In this document: piece by piece, positions 22,250 to 30,963 of the stretch | Position numbering within the stretch: position 1 is the first letter of the stretch | Layout: every line of letters begins with the position of its first letter | NCBI RefSeq assembly: GCF_004359215.1 | Contig: NC_090612.1 | Span: forward strand, 3,701,797 to 3,753,181 | Origin: Bremia lactucae | Taxonomy: Eukaryota > Oomycota > Peronosporomycetes > Peronosporales > Peronosporaceae | DNA length: 51,385 nucleotides | Reading direction: 5' to 3' | Program-made: the position numbers and the translations under genes | Notes under the pieces: generated by a model | The model's input: the letters and a program-made list of their open reading frames with translations, nothing else | The model's database searches: none | Told to the model about the DNA's origin: nothing

Positions 22250-22440
22250 CTTTTAGATAATATATTAATTAACAACCTTTAAGTGTTAATTTCATGTAAT
22301 ACACCCCATTATATCACCCTCCCTTAAACGACCATCTTTCTGAGTGTCATTGAATGGAGTGGTCGCTATGTGACCGCTTAATTTTAAAAACTATGTTGAT
22401 TGGTCGGATCCATCATTTTAAATTCCATCGCATAAATGTA
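22250..22440 (+). repeat. LTR 3' end plus leader of a gypsy element
   Basis: It aligns with 50910-51100: LTR end TTAATTTCATGTAA..CCCATTATA, then the leader TCACCCTCCCTTAAACGAC and GGAGTGGTCGC, up to CCATCGCAT where gag starts in the other copy. Here the ATG context is destroyed. The stretch is absent from the duplicate unit, which jumps from CCTTCCTT to the GATGCGATTAC segment. Confidence 0.8.
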
Positions 22441-22836
22441 CGCGAGATGCGATTACTAGCAATTTAAACATGACGATAGGGAGTCATAAGGAAGAGCAAA
22501 TATTTTTAAGCTTTAATCTTGACAGGTCACAACTTGCGGAAAATTCTTTGGCGGTGAAGACATCTGTTTGCTTAATACTGACAAGACCTGCTGGGCGTTA
22601 AGGTTTTGGCTGTTATATAAAAGTATCAATCATCAAGCCTATCAAGACGATAAATGTACCGTATGTATGCATAAAATTATCCAATCATATTAAACTGAGG
22701 ACGGCAGATTAACGCCTTAAAATAAAATAACATATGGGGAAAATTTAGCACACGAAAAATTTGTCAATTGACACCATTTTTTGTATTCAATCGTAATCAG
22801 CTTGTTGCTACTCAATATGCATGAACCTAGACGTCA

Positions 22837-22844
22837 TGACGTCA
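22837..22844. promoter_or_regulatory. TGACGTCA palindrome, copy 1
   Basis: It is 65 nt beyond the stop of the gene at 22910-23287. In animals and fungi this octamer is the CRE/ATF site bound by bZIP factors. It recurs after every intact member of the family. Confidence 0.5.
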
Positions 22845-22909
22845 AATGCTTCCTTTTCCCCTCTTTCTTCCTTCGTCATATCAAATTATTTAATTGCATT
22901 GCACACTCC

Positions 22910-23287
22910 TCAACAGTAAAAAAATCCGCCCCACGGCCGACCAAATCGACAGTTTGAACCAAAAAGTGGACGACCAAACCTATTCCAGTATCGAAGCGGG
23001 TAGCGCCAGCCATAGTGAAGTTGTCCACCGTACATGTACGAAAAGCGCCAACGGTATGCAACCCCACCCGTCGGAATAAAACCACCCCCACCGACGAATT
23101 GCTCCAACTCTTCGCTATTCGACGGCACCGGTTGTTTCTCCCCTACAATCGATACACCCGGCGGTAGTTGCTCCGTGTCAGCAGGTACTTGCTCCGCAGC
23201 AGGAGTTGCAGGGTTTTCATCAGCGTGAGCACCGCTTATCATCGCTATCAGCACCACGAGGGAAAGAATGACAAAACGCTTGATCAT
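22910..23287 (-). CDS. Small secreted protein, acidic/basic-aromatic family, copy 1 (125 aa)
   Basis: I do not recognise a named family. The protein starts MIKRF, has a hydrophobic signal peptide of about 22 residues ending AHA, then an acidic Pro/Glu-rich half (EQLPPGVSIVGEKQPVP, NSEELEQF), a glycine hinge (VGGGG) and a basic aromatic half (YRWRFSYMYGG, RYGWRYPLRYWN) closing with CRFGRPWGGFFYC at the very C-terminus. The only two cysteines of the mature form could bridge to a 13-residue loop. No RxLR or dEER motif is present. The frame is open 63 codons further upstream, but the MIKRF start is preferred: it gives the signal peptide, and an Inr-like site lies inside the upstream extension. 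The missing partner gene on the other side is discussed at 23825. Confidence 0.85.
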   Translation of the reverse strand: MIKRFVILSLVVLIAMISGAHADENPATPAAEQVPADTEQLPPGVSIVGEKQPVPSNSEELEQFVGGGGFIPTGGVAYRWRFSYMYGGQLHYGWRYPLRYWNRFGRPLFGSNCRFGRPWGGFFYC

Positions 23288-23337
23288 ATTTGCAAAGGCT
23301 TTCGAATTGGACAAGTCTTTCGAACGGAGTAAAAGGC

Positions 23338-23345
23338 CGAATGAA
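23338..23345 (-). promoter_or_regulatory. Inr-like core, copy 1
   Basis: In gene sense TTCATTCG, 51-58 nt before the ATG, followed by GCCTTTTACTCCG. The oomycete initiator consensus is about YTCANTYY, so the last base is off consensus. Confidence 0.4.
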
Positions 23346-23824
23346 TCGATTGGAGATTTTGCTTTGATGAAACGCATTTGCGAAGAAAAGAGATCGGTAT
23401 TTTTTTGCCAACGATCCCATGAAGACTCCTTGTCGCAAAAGCAGGATCTTCCTCGAACATGTGGAACTTGACGCAATTTTCTGTAGAAGAATAGTTAATT
23501 TATTCGGAGCTGCGATGTTTTCTGACGATCCGTTGGAATAATTACTATAAGATATTGTAGACACAACAATAGGCAACTTGAAGATTTAACGGTTTGGTGG
23601 CCTCCTTGACTTTCAATTTCCGCAACAACCACAGACGATTTAGGTGCGCTGTAGGACACAGATTGTGGTATATTTAAATCGAGTGTATGAGTTCGTAAAA
23701 AGCACGATCGACCACATACTTTGCAGCCTCGCGTGAAGAAAAATACATTTCTATATATTAGATGACGTAGCGCAGTAACTTTCATGTTGTGCCTTTAACC
23801 GATTATTTATTCTGACATCCGGGT

Positions 23825-24025
23825 ATGTATCTGTGCCCTTTAGTGCACGTGAATCGTCTGGGGTTGTTACACACATTGAAAAACATCCGATTTAAAGAAG
23901 GTCAAATCGTAGAATCTTCAATTTGCCTATTGTTCCATGATCAATTCCAAAGGATCGTCAGAAAACATCGCAGCTCGTTTGACCGTTTTCCACAAAATGC
24001 GTCAAGTTTCTTACGTCCGTCACGT
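23825..24025 (+). pseudogene. Orphan promoter of a lost plus-strand family member
   Basis: This is the far-upstream part of the gene at 26628-27005 (compare 26257-26457). The coding part that should follow is absent: the sequence goes through a single N into retroelement gag. It mirrors the head-to-head pair seen at 25343-27005, so the left duplicate has lost its right-hand gene or the assembly is wrong here. Confidence 0.7.
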
Positions 24026-24026
24026 N
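24026..24026. other. Single N at a sequence junction
   Basis: One ambiguous base separates gene-promoter sequence from gag sequence. The homologous copy continues differently after the same bases. Confidence 0.9.
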
Positions 24027-24578
24027 GAGGTTTTTAAAACCCGACTCAAACAGACGTTTGAGCCACCAAGGGCTGAGTTCAGAGCTCGTTCAGAGCTTCT
24101 GAAACTTAAGCAAGGCAAGCGTGATGTGCACGCATATGCCCAGCACATACGACTCTTAGCGAGTTGTATTACCAATAACCCAGTCCATGAACACACGTTG
24201 ATTACGGTGTTCATGCAAGGTCTTACGGATGGTCCCGTAAAGACCCACCTGTTCCGCTTGGAACTGGATACGCTTGAAGAAGCAATATCCGTAGCGGAAC
24301 AGGAGGACTTTAGCTTGAGACAGGCTCAAGCAAGTTCGTCATCATATCGTCCACCTAGACGACACGAACTAGGAGGTCCAGAACCCATGGACCTTTCCTA
24401 TGTCGAAAGCGAGAAACCTCGCTTTTCGAATAATAAGCGATTGCAGAAATGCCATCGCTGCCAGAAATTGGGACATTACGCTCACGAGTGTAGTGCCCCA
24501 CGTCCAGCACCAAAAGGTACTGAACGTAATTTTGGATCGTATGCCAAAAAGGGCAACGGTCGCGGATCCGACGTTTAG
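24027..24578 (+). pseudogene. Gypsy gag fragment, plus strand
   Basis: It is open from the N to a TAG at 24576-24578. It holds a retrotransposon capsid-like segment (FEPPRAEFRARSELLKLKQG, then YAQHIRLLASCI and LFRLELDTLEEAISVAEQED), the PMDLSYVE motif and an intact zinc knuckle CHRCQKLGHYAHEC. It is better preserved than the minus-strand gag at 20452-21401 and belongs to another insertion. No protease or RT follows; the sequence goes straight to the repeat at 24591. The 5' end of gag is missing. Confidence 0.85.
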
Positions 24579-25265
24579 TTGCTATCGCTTACAGATCAAT
24601 GCGCAAGCCTTAGGAAGGCACTTGACGCTCTAAGATCAAAAGGGGGAACTGAACTATATTTAATTATTTAAATCTAAAAACGTTACCCTAGCTAATTAAA
24701 ATAGGTTTTGGCCGCCAGATTTATAAATTGCGGCGACCACATTTATTACCCATGATAAATGGGATTTGAGTTACTAACTATTTAAAAATTAGATAAAAGG
24801 GTAATTTACCCCCCATTACACATGTAGTTGCATGTAAAAATGACACGGATAGATTGACTATTCCCTTTCTTCTTACCTGACACCCAGCCTTCCTTACGCA
24901 TGATGCGATTACTAGCAATTTAAACATGACGATAGGGAGTCATAACGAAGAGCAAAAAATATTAAGCATTAATCTTGACAGGTTACAACTTGCAGAAAAT
25001 ACTTTGGCCGTGAAGACAGCTGTTTGCTTAATACTGACAAGACCTGCTGGGCGTTAAGGTTTTTGGCTGTCATATAAAAGTATCAATCATCAAAGCATTC
25101 TATTCAAAGGCATAAAGTAAACATACCTAGCGAATAAGATGCAGTCTTTGCTTCGCAACGGCCAAGTTTGCAAAATTTAGCACACGAAAAATTTGTCAAT
25201 TGACACCATTTGTATTCAATCGTAATCAACTTGTTGCTACTCAATATGCATGAAACTAGACGTCA

Positions 25266-25273
25266 TGACGTCA
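25266..25273. promoter_or_regulatory. TGACGTCA palindrome, copy 2
   Basis: 69 nt beyond the stop of 25343-25720. Confidence 0.5.
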
Positions 25274-25342
25274 AATGCTTCCTTTTCCCCTCTCTCTTTC
25301 TTCCTTCGTCATATCAAATTATTCAACTGCATCGCACACTCC

Positions 25343-25720
25343 TCAACAGTAAAAAAATCCGCCCCATGGTCGACCAAATCGACAGTTTGAACCAAAAAGT
25401 GGACGACCAAACCTGTTCCAGTATCGAAGCGGGTAGCGCCAGCCATAGCGAAGTTGTCCACCGTACATGTACGAGAAGCGCCAACGGTATGCAACCCCAC
25501 CCGTCGGAATGAAACCACCCCCACCGACGAATTGCTCCAACTCTTCGCTATTCGACGGCACCGGTTGTTTCTCCCCTACAATCGATACACCCGGCGGTAG
25601 TTGCTCCGTGTCAGCAGGGACTTTCTCCACAGCAGGAGTTACAGGGTTTTCATCAGCGTGAGCACCGCTTATCATCGCTACCAGCACCACAAGGGAAAGA
25701 ATTACAAAACGCTTGATCAT
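25343..25720 (-). CDS. Small secreted protein, copy 2 (125 aa)
   Basis: It is nearly identical to copy 1. The mature N-terminus differs at a few residues (DENPVTPAVEKVPADTEQ), while the segment from GVSIVGEK to the final Cys is almost unchanged. The signal peptide runs from MIKRF to AHA. It is paired head to head with copy 3, with 907 bp between the two ATGs. The two arms of the pair form a large inverted repeat (about 25240-25930 against 26420-27100), so each gene's promoter is a mirror of the other's. Function is unknown. Confidence 0.87.
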   Translation of the reverse strand: MIKRFVILSLVVLVAMISGAHADENPVTPAVEKVPADTEQLPPGVSIVGEKQPVPSNSEELEQFVGGGGFIPTGGVAYRWRFSYMYGGQLRYGWRYPLRYWNRFGRPLFGSNCRFGRPWGGFFYC

Positions 25721-25770
25721 ATTTGCAAAGGCTTTCGAATAGGACAAGTCTTTCAAACGGAGTAAAAGGC

Positions 25771-25778
25771 CGAATGAA
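25771..25778 (-). promoter_or_regulatory. Inr-like core, copy 2
   Basis: TTCATTCG in gene sense, about 51-58 nt before the ATG at 25720. Confidence 0.4.
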
Positions 25779-26569
25779 TCGGTTGGAGATTTTGCTTTGA
25801 TGAGACGCATTTGCGAAGAAAAGAGATCAATATTTTCTTGCCAACGATTGCGTGAAGACTCCTTGTCGCAAAAGCAGGATCTTCCTCGAACATGTGGAAC
25901 TTGACGCAATTTTCAGTAGAAAAATGGTTAATTTTTTCGGAGCTGCGATGTTTTTTGACGATCCGTTAAAATAGTTACTATAAGATATTGTAGATACAAC
26001 AATAGGCAACTTGAAGATTTTACGGTTTGGCTCCTTGGCTTTCAATTTCCGCAACAACCACAGACGATTTAAGTGCGCTAAAGGACACATATTGTGGTAA
26101 AATATTTAAAACGAGTGTATGAGTTTGTAAAAAGCACGATCGACCACATACTTTGCAGCCTCGCGTGAAGAAAAATACATTTCTATATATTAGATGACGT
26201 AACGCAGTAACTTTCATGTTGTGCCTTTAACCGATTATTTATTCTGACATCCGGGTATGTATCTGTGCCCTTTAGTGCACGTGAATCGTCTGGGGTTGTT
26301 ACACACATTGAAAAACATCCGATTTAAAGAAGGTCAAATCGTAGAATCTTCAATTTGCCTATTGTTCCATGATCAATTCCAAAGGATCGTCAGAAAACAT
26401 CGCAGCTCGTTTGACCGTTTTCCACAAAATGCGTCAAGTTTCTTACGTCCGTCACGTTAATAGGTGAAACTTGATTCTGCGACAAGGAGTCTTCACGCAA
26501 TCGTTGGCAAGAAAATATCGATCTCTTTTCTTCGCAAATGCGTCTCATCAAAGCAAAATCTCCAACCGA

Positions 26570-26577
26570 TTCATTCG
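26570..26577 (+). promoter_or_regulatory. Inr-like core, copy 3
   Basis: TTCATTCG, 58 nt before the ATG at 26628, followed by GCCTTTTACTCCG. Confidence 0.4.
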
Positions 26578-26627
26578 GCCTTTTACTCCGTTTGAAAGAC
26601 TTGTCCTATTCGAAAGCCTTTGCAAAT

Positions 26628-27005
26628 ATGATCAAGCGTTTTGTCATTCTTTCCCTCGTGGTGCTGGTAGCGATGATAAGCGGTGCTCACGCTGATGAAA
26701 ATCCTGCAACTCCTGCTGTGGAGAAAGTCCCTGCTGACACGGAGCAACTTCCGCCGGGTGTATCGATTGTAGGGGAGAAACAACCGGTGCCGTCGAATAG
26801 CGAAGAGTTGGAGCAATTCGTCGGTGGGGGTGGTATTATTCCGACGGGTGGGGTTGCATACCGTTGGCGCTTTTCGTACATGTTCGGTGGACAACTTCGC
26901 TATGGCTGGCGCTACCCGCTTCGATACTGGAATAGATTTGGTCGTCCACTTTTTGGTTCAAACTGTCGATTTGGTCGACCATGGGGTGGATACTTTTACT
27001 GTTGA
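26628..27005 (+). CDS. Small secreted protein, copy 3 (125 aa)
   Basis: Signal peptide of about 22 residues; mature protein of 103 residues. By count, the first 55 mature residues hold 9 acidic and 2 basic residues. The last 48 hold 9 Arg, no acidic residue and about 17 aromatic residues. It differs from copy 1 at GIIPTGG, YMFGG and WGGYFYC. It is the plus-strand half of the divergent pair with copy 2. The ATG at 26628 follows TTTGCAAAT, the same context as in copies 1, 2 and 4. Confidence 0.88.
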   Translation: MIKRFVILSLVVLVAMISGAHADENPATPAVEKVPADTEQLPPGVSIVGEKQPVPSNSEELEQFVGGGGIIPTGGVAYRWRFSYMFGGQLRYGWRYPLRYWNRFGRPLFGSNCRFGRPWGGYFYC

Positions 27006-27888
27006 GGAGTTTGCAATGCAGTTGGACAACTTGACGTGGCAAGGTGTGACGACGAAAAGAAAGAGGCGGAGAAGCGGAAGCATGTGACGTCATGCCTTTT
27101 TTTGATGATCTCGAGTAGCGTTAAGGCTTTGTTGGAACACGATTAAGAGAAGGAATTTTAATTAGTGTTTTAATCAAAAGTTATAACCAATTTAAAGCTC
27201 AAACAGAATATCCAATCGAAGCCGCTCATCCTTTCGCGGATTTGAGTTTGTATTCAAAACGCTCGACTGCTAGGACGGGCCCTCTAGTATTGACACATTA
27301 TGTCATTTAACCATGTACACTCCGCGGAAGGTGCGTTTTATCTTGCGTCCACACAGCAGTCATAATGTAATCTTGAAACTTGTGTATTTGCAAGTCACGC
27401 GAAAGGCTTTTGACCGTAGCTTGGCAGGAGACTGTAAGTATGAGTATCATTGTCTCTTCTTCATCCAAATTACTTTGATTGACGACCTGTACTATGAATT
27501 TCTTGACAGTATTGTATTTGTCATTACATCAAAAAGATTTGAGTCGAACACGCAATTAGATATTTGTAATCAAGCGCACTTTTATGTCGCTCATATGCTT
27601 CACAATTTATATTACGTTTCGTAATTGCAAGCAAAATATACGCTATTCGTGTCATCGCTATCAGCAACGCAAGCAACTGCTGCTTAGACTTGAGCAAAAT
27701 CGTAAATTCCGCTTAGCTGATTCGTACTAACATGTTGATTTGCTATGTTTTAAAAGACTAATTTGAATTATTTATTTATTTATTGAACGATCTAGCATAA
27801 GATGCTTTATGTGCCTCGTAGCGACCATAAAAAAATGTATTACTCTTTGTGCAGTGTTGCAAAATATGATTTGAAAGCCTTTGCAAAT
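27006..27888. other. Spacer between family copies 3 and 4
   Basis: The first 100 bp are the conserved 3' flank. A stretch near 27335-27540 is a weak, diverged match to 28700-28900 (shared GCAAGTCACG, TGAGTATCA), so an old duplication is likely. A 103-codon ORF at 27313-27624 lies in it but has no conserved counterpart in the second copy. Confidence 0.45.
27085..27092. promoter_or_regulatory. TGACGTCA palindrome, copy 3
   Basis: It starts 80 nt after the last base of the stop codon at 27005. Confidence 0.5.
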
Positions 27889-28250
27889 ATGATCAAGCGT
27901 TTTGTCACTCTTTCCTCGTGGTGCTGGTAGCAATGATAAGCGAAGCTCATGCTGATGACACTCTGCAACTCCTGCTGTGGAGCAAGTTCCTGCTGAGACG
28001 TGGTGTGTCGATTGTCGGGGAGAAACAACCGGTGCCGTCGAATAGCGAAGAGTTGGAACAATTTTTCGGTCGGGGTGGTTTTATTCCGACGGGTGGGGCT
28101 GCATACCGTTGGCGCTTTTCGTACATGTACGGTGGGCAGCTTCGCTATGGCTGGCGCTATCCAATTCGATACTGGAACAGGTTTGGTCGTTCACTTTTTG
28201 GTTTAAATTGTCGATTTGGTCGACCATGGGGCGGATACTTTTACTGCTGA
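27889..28250 (+). pseudogene. Small secreted protein, copy 4, frameshifted
   Basis: The ATG and MIKRFV are kept, but one C is missing in the run TTTCCCTCG (here TTTCCTCG), giving a stop TAG seven codons later and destroying the signal peptide. A second lesion removes about 17 bp around ACGGAGCAACTTCCGCC. Downstream the original frame is open again (VSIVGEKQPVP to WGGYFYC). The downstream palindrome is also mutated (TGACGCCA at 28331-28338). No Inr-like core is found in the usual place, because homology stops shortly before the ATG. Confidence 0.88.
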
Positions 28251-29437
28251 GGAGGGTGCGATGCAGTTGGACAACTTGACGTGGGAAGGTGTGACGACGA
28301 AAAGAAAGAGAGTGGAGAAGAGGAAGCATTTGACGCCATGAATTTTAATATTTGATGATATTGAGTGCGATTGAGAGAATAAAATCTTTTTTTTTGTTTT
28401 AATCAAAATAAAAATTTGAATATATATCTCATGCATTAATAAGACGTTTTGAAGGAGTGCAGCAAAATAAAAAATCTAGTGCATGAATCCTCGAAAGCCA
28501 AAACGATTGCGTACATTGCAGCACCACGCCAAATAAAATAAACTCAATTATGGGCGCTCGAAGTTTCATAAAGCATCGTGTTGCTTTAGATCAGATAAAA
28601 ATAAATCAAATAAATCTTTTGATTTATATTAATCAGTATGCCAATCAGATTGGGGGATGAGCATCTATTTTATGATCGCGAGATGCGCGACGGGATTGAG
28701 AACCTCCACATGAATCTTGCGTCTCTGCAAGTCACGTGAAAGATTATCGACCGTATTCGTTGCAGTAGACTTCCTTATGAGTATCAATATTTTCTGCTTC
28801 ATCCAACTTTCGTGTGTAATCGCTACAGATACGACGGGGATTCAATGCAAACAAATTTCTTGACATTCTTAATTGCCTTTCGAAGGACATGCAAGATCGA
28901 TAGCGTTCGTCGGGGTGGATTGTCCTATAAGAATGACACTAACAGCCTTTATAATTATTTTGGACGGTTGAGGTGAAACCGCAAGAATAATACGCCACTA
29001 CCTGCGGAAGATCAAGCAACGATACGCCCGAGTCCATGGAAGGGCACATTTCATAAAAGTTATGGCTGATTTCTCCATTTTTAATCGGTAGTATATAAAC
29101 TCGCACAGGAGCAAAAGTGCTTACGATAAGAAAGCTTTGAATAGTTGCCACTCAGTTATCAGTGCAGTTCTGGAAAAAGCATCTTGCACAAATGTATCGA
29201 GACAAAGTTAAACTTGCCAAGCCAATCAGGTGCAGTATCTGCTTGGCAAAGGCTAAGCTCGCTGATTAAACATACTAAATCAAAACTGTCAATTGATCCC
29301 AGTGGTATTCAATCATAATCCAACAAAAGCTTCTTTACGCTACTCAATATGCATGAAACTAGACGCCTGACGTCAATCGCTTCGTTTTCTCCTGTCACAC
29401 CTTGACATGACAAGTGTCCAGCTTCGTCGCAATGTCC
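28251..29437. other. Spacer between copies 4 and 5
   Basis: It holds the 3' flank of copy 4 and, from about 29190, sequence matching in reverse the region 600-700 bp downstream of copies 6-8 (TACTGCGTCTGATTGGCTT type). The shared flank of the family is therefore long. No gene was recognised. Confidence 0.5.
29368..29375. promoter_or_regulatory. TGACGTCA palindrome, copy 5
   Basis: 62 nt beyond the stop of 29438-29833. Flanking bases differ from those of copies 1 and 2, yet the octamer is intact. Confidence 0.5.
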
Positions 29438-29833
29438 TCAACAGTAGAAGTACCCGCCCCACGGTCGACCAAAAACGCAGTTAGAACCAAAAAGTGGGTA
29501 ACCAAAAGTGTTCCAGTAACCAAGTGGGTAGCGCCAGCCATAGCGAATTCCTCCACCGTACTGGTAGGAAAAGCGCCAACGGTATGAAATCCCACCCGTC
29601 GGAATAAAGCCGCCACCACCAACGAATTGTTCCAACTCTTCGGTGTTCGACGGAACCGGTTGTTTTTCCCCGACAATCGACACACCAGGCGGTAGTTGCT
29701 CCGTGTCAGCAGGGGCTTGCTTGTCAGCAGGGACTTGCTCTGCAGTAGGAGCTGCAGGGTTGCCATCAGCGCGAGCACTGCTCATTATTGCTACCAGCCC
29801 CACGAGAGAAAGAATGACGAAACGCTTGATCAT
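29438..29833 (-). CDS. Small secreted protein, copy 5 (131 aa)
   Basis: This is the longest member, by six residues: the acidic half has a local duplication (EQVPADKQAPADTEQLPPG). The hinge is VGGGGFIPTGG. The basic half is more diverged (RWRFSYQYGGGIRYGWRYP, YWNTFGYPLFG, CVFGRPWGGYFYC) and shares features with both the 1-4 group and the 6-8 group, so it looks intermediate. It is paired head to head with copy 6, with 665 bp between the ATGs. The signal peptide runs from MIKRF to SARA. Confidence 0.87.
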   Translation of the reverse strand: MIKRFVILSLVGLVAIMSSARADGNPAAPTAEQVPADKQAPADTEQLPPGVSIVGEKQPVPSNTEELEQFVGGGGFIPTGGISYRWRFSYQYGGGIRYGWRYPLGYWNTFGYPLFGSNCVFGRPWGGYFYC

Positions 29834-29883
29834 ATTGGCAAACGCTTTAGTATAGGATAAGTGTTTTATGCGGAGTAAAAGGC

Positions 29884-29891
29884 CGAATGAA
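29884..29891 (-). promoter_or_regulatory. Inr-like core, copy 5
   Basis: TTCATTCG in gene sense, 51-58 nt before the ATG at 29833. Confidence 0.4.
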
Positions 29892-30452
29892 TCGATTGAA
29901 GCTTTGCTTCGATGAGGCAAAACGAGATGCGAATTTGCGGAGAAAAAAGATCTATATTTTCTTGCCAACGATTTCCTGAAAATTTCTTGTCGCAGATGCA
30001 AAATCAAGCCAATTTATCCGAGCTGGATGCTTTTAAAGATCCGTTTGAGGGAAGACTGGTCAAACCGTCATTGCCAAAAATTATGTCTACAGTCTTCTAT
30101 GTAATATGACGAGGGACTCTTTTGTCCGTTAACACCCATAGCTTAGATAATTGAAATGCGGAGGGTGAAATGATAGTGAGGTTAATCTCAATCATATACC
30201 CCTCGTTTGACTATATTTGATGTAAACTAAACAAATGCAATCATATAAACTATTCCAACGGATCGTAAGAAAACAACGCAGCACCTACAAATTGACCATT
30301 TTTCAACAAAATACACACGTTCCTCACGTTTCTGTGTATGACTTGCTCCTGTGACAAGGGATCTTCACATGATCGTTGGCAAGGAAATATCGATCTCCTT
30401 TCTTCGCAAATGCGCGTTTCGTTTTGCCTCATCAAAGCGAAACTCCATTCGA

Positions 30453-30460
30453 TTCATTCC
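30453..30460 (+). promoter_or_regulatory. Inr-like core, copy 6
   Basis: TTCATTCC fits YTCANTYY fully and starts 46 nt before the ATG at 30499. GCCTTTTACTGCG follows. Confidence 0.5.
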
Positions 30461-30498
30461 GCCTTTTACTGCGTTACAAGATCGCGAGCTTTGCCAAC

Positions 30499-30876
30499 AT
30501 GATCAAGCGTGTTGCCATTCTTTCCCTCGTCGTGCTTGTAGCTATGATAAGCAACTCTTACGCTGATGACAACCTTGCGGCTCCTGAAGCGGAGAAAGCT
30601 CCTGCTGACACGGAACAACTACCGCCCGGTGTGTCGATTATTGGGGACCAACAACCGGTGCCGTCGAATAGCGAAGAGCTTGAACAACTCGTCGGTGGTG
30701 GTAACATTATTCCGACGGCTCGGAATTCATTCCGTTGGCGCTTCTCCTACCCATTCCGTGGAGGAATTCGCTATGGCTGGCGTTACCCAATTCGATACTG
30801 GAATACTTTTGGTCGTAAACTCTTTGGTACAAACTGTCGATTTGGTCGACCGTGGGGCGGATACTTCTACTGTTGA
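30499..30876 (+). CDS. Small secreted protein, copy 6 (125 aa)
   Basis: It belongs to a second subgroup with copies 7 and 8. The start is MIKRV, the signal ends SYA, and the mature N-terminus is DDNLAAPEAEKAPADTEQ. The hinge is VGGGNIIPTA. The basic half reads FRWRFSYPFRGGIRYGWRYP, then YWNTFGRKLFG, TNCRFG and PWGGYFYC. Compared with copies 1-3 the acidic half has changed much more than the segment from RWRFSY to the end, which suggests constraint on the C-terminal half. It is expected to be processed like the other members. Confidence 0.88.
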   Translation: MIKRVAILSLVVLVAMISNSYADDNLAAPEAEKAPADTEQLPPGVSIIGDQQPVPSNSEELEQLVGGGNIIPTARNSFRWRFSYPFRGGIRYGWRYPIRYWNTFGRKLFGTNCRFGRPWGGYFYC

Positions 30877-30955
30877 AGGGTGTGCGATGCAGTCGGACAA
30901 CTTGACATGGCAAGGCGTGACGTCGAAAGAAAGAAGGAGAAGTAAAAGAAATGAT

Positions 30956-30963
30956 TGACGTCA
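30956..30963. promoter_or_regulatory. TGACGTCA palindrome, copy 6
   Basis: It starts exactly 80 nt after the end of the stop codon. Confidence 0.5.

Larger units (their letters stand above)
22446..24025. repeat. Segmental duplication, left copy
   Basis: It matches 24900-26457 at an offset of 2432-2449 bp. It includes a complete minus-strand secreted-protein gene and the start of the promoter of a plus-strand gene, and stops at the single N at 24026. The last 200 bp before the N are identical or nearly so to 26257-26457. Confidence 0.85.
24591..26457. repeat. Segmental duplication, right copy
   Basis: It corresponds to 21962-24025, lacking about 180 bp of the LTR/leader fragment (22250-22440). 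It contains the minus-strand gene 25343-25720 and the upstream region of the plus-strand gene 26628-27005. Confidence 0.8.

Noticed and set aside
23937..24578. 213-codon ORF read as one protein
   Set aside because: Its first 30 codons are promoter sequence of the secreted-protein family and it crosses the single N; only the gag part is meaningful.
25721..25909. N-terminal extensions of the secreted proteins (up to 63 residues)
   Set aside because: They would bury the signal peptide, and in the right-hand tandem genes the Inr-like core lies inside them; the MIKRF/MIKRV start is used.
27313..27624. 103-codon ORF between copies 3 and 4
   Set aside because: AT-driven composition, no domain, and not conserved in the diverged repeat at 28700-28900.
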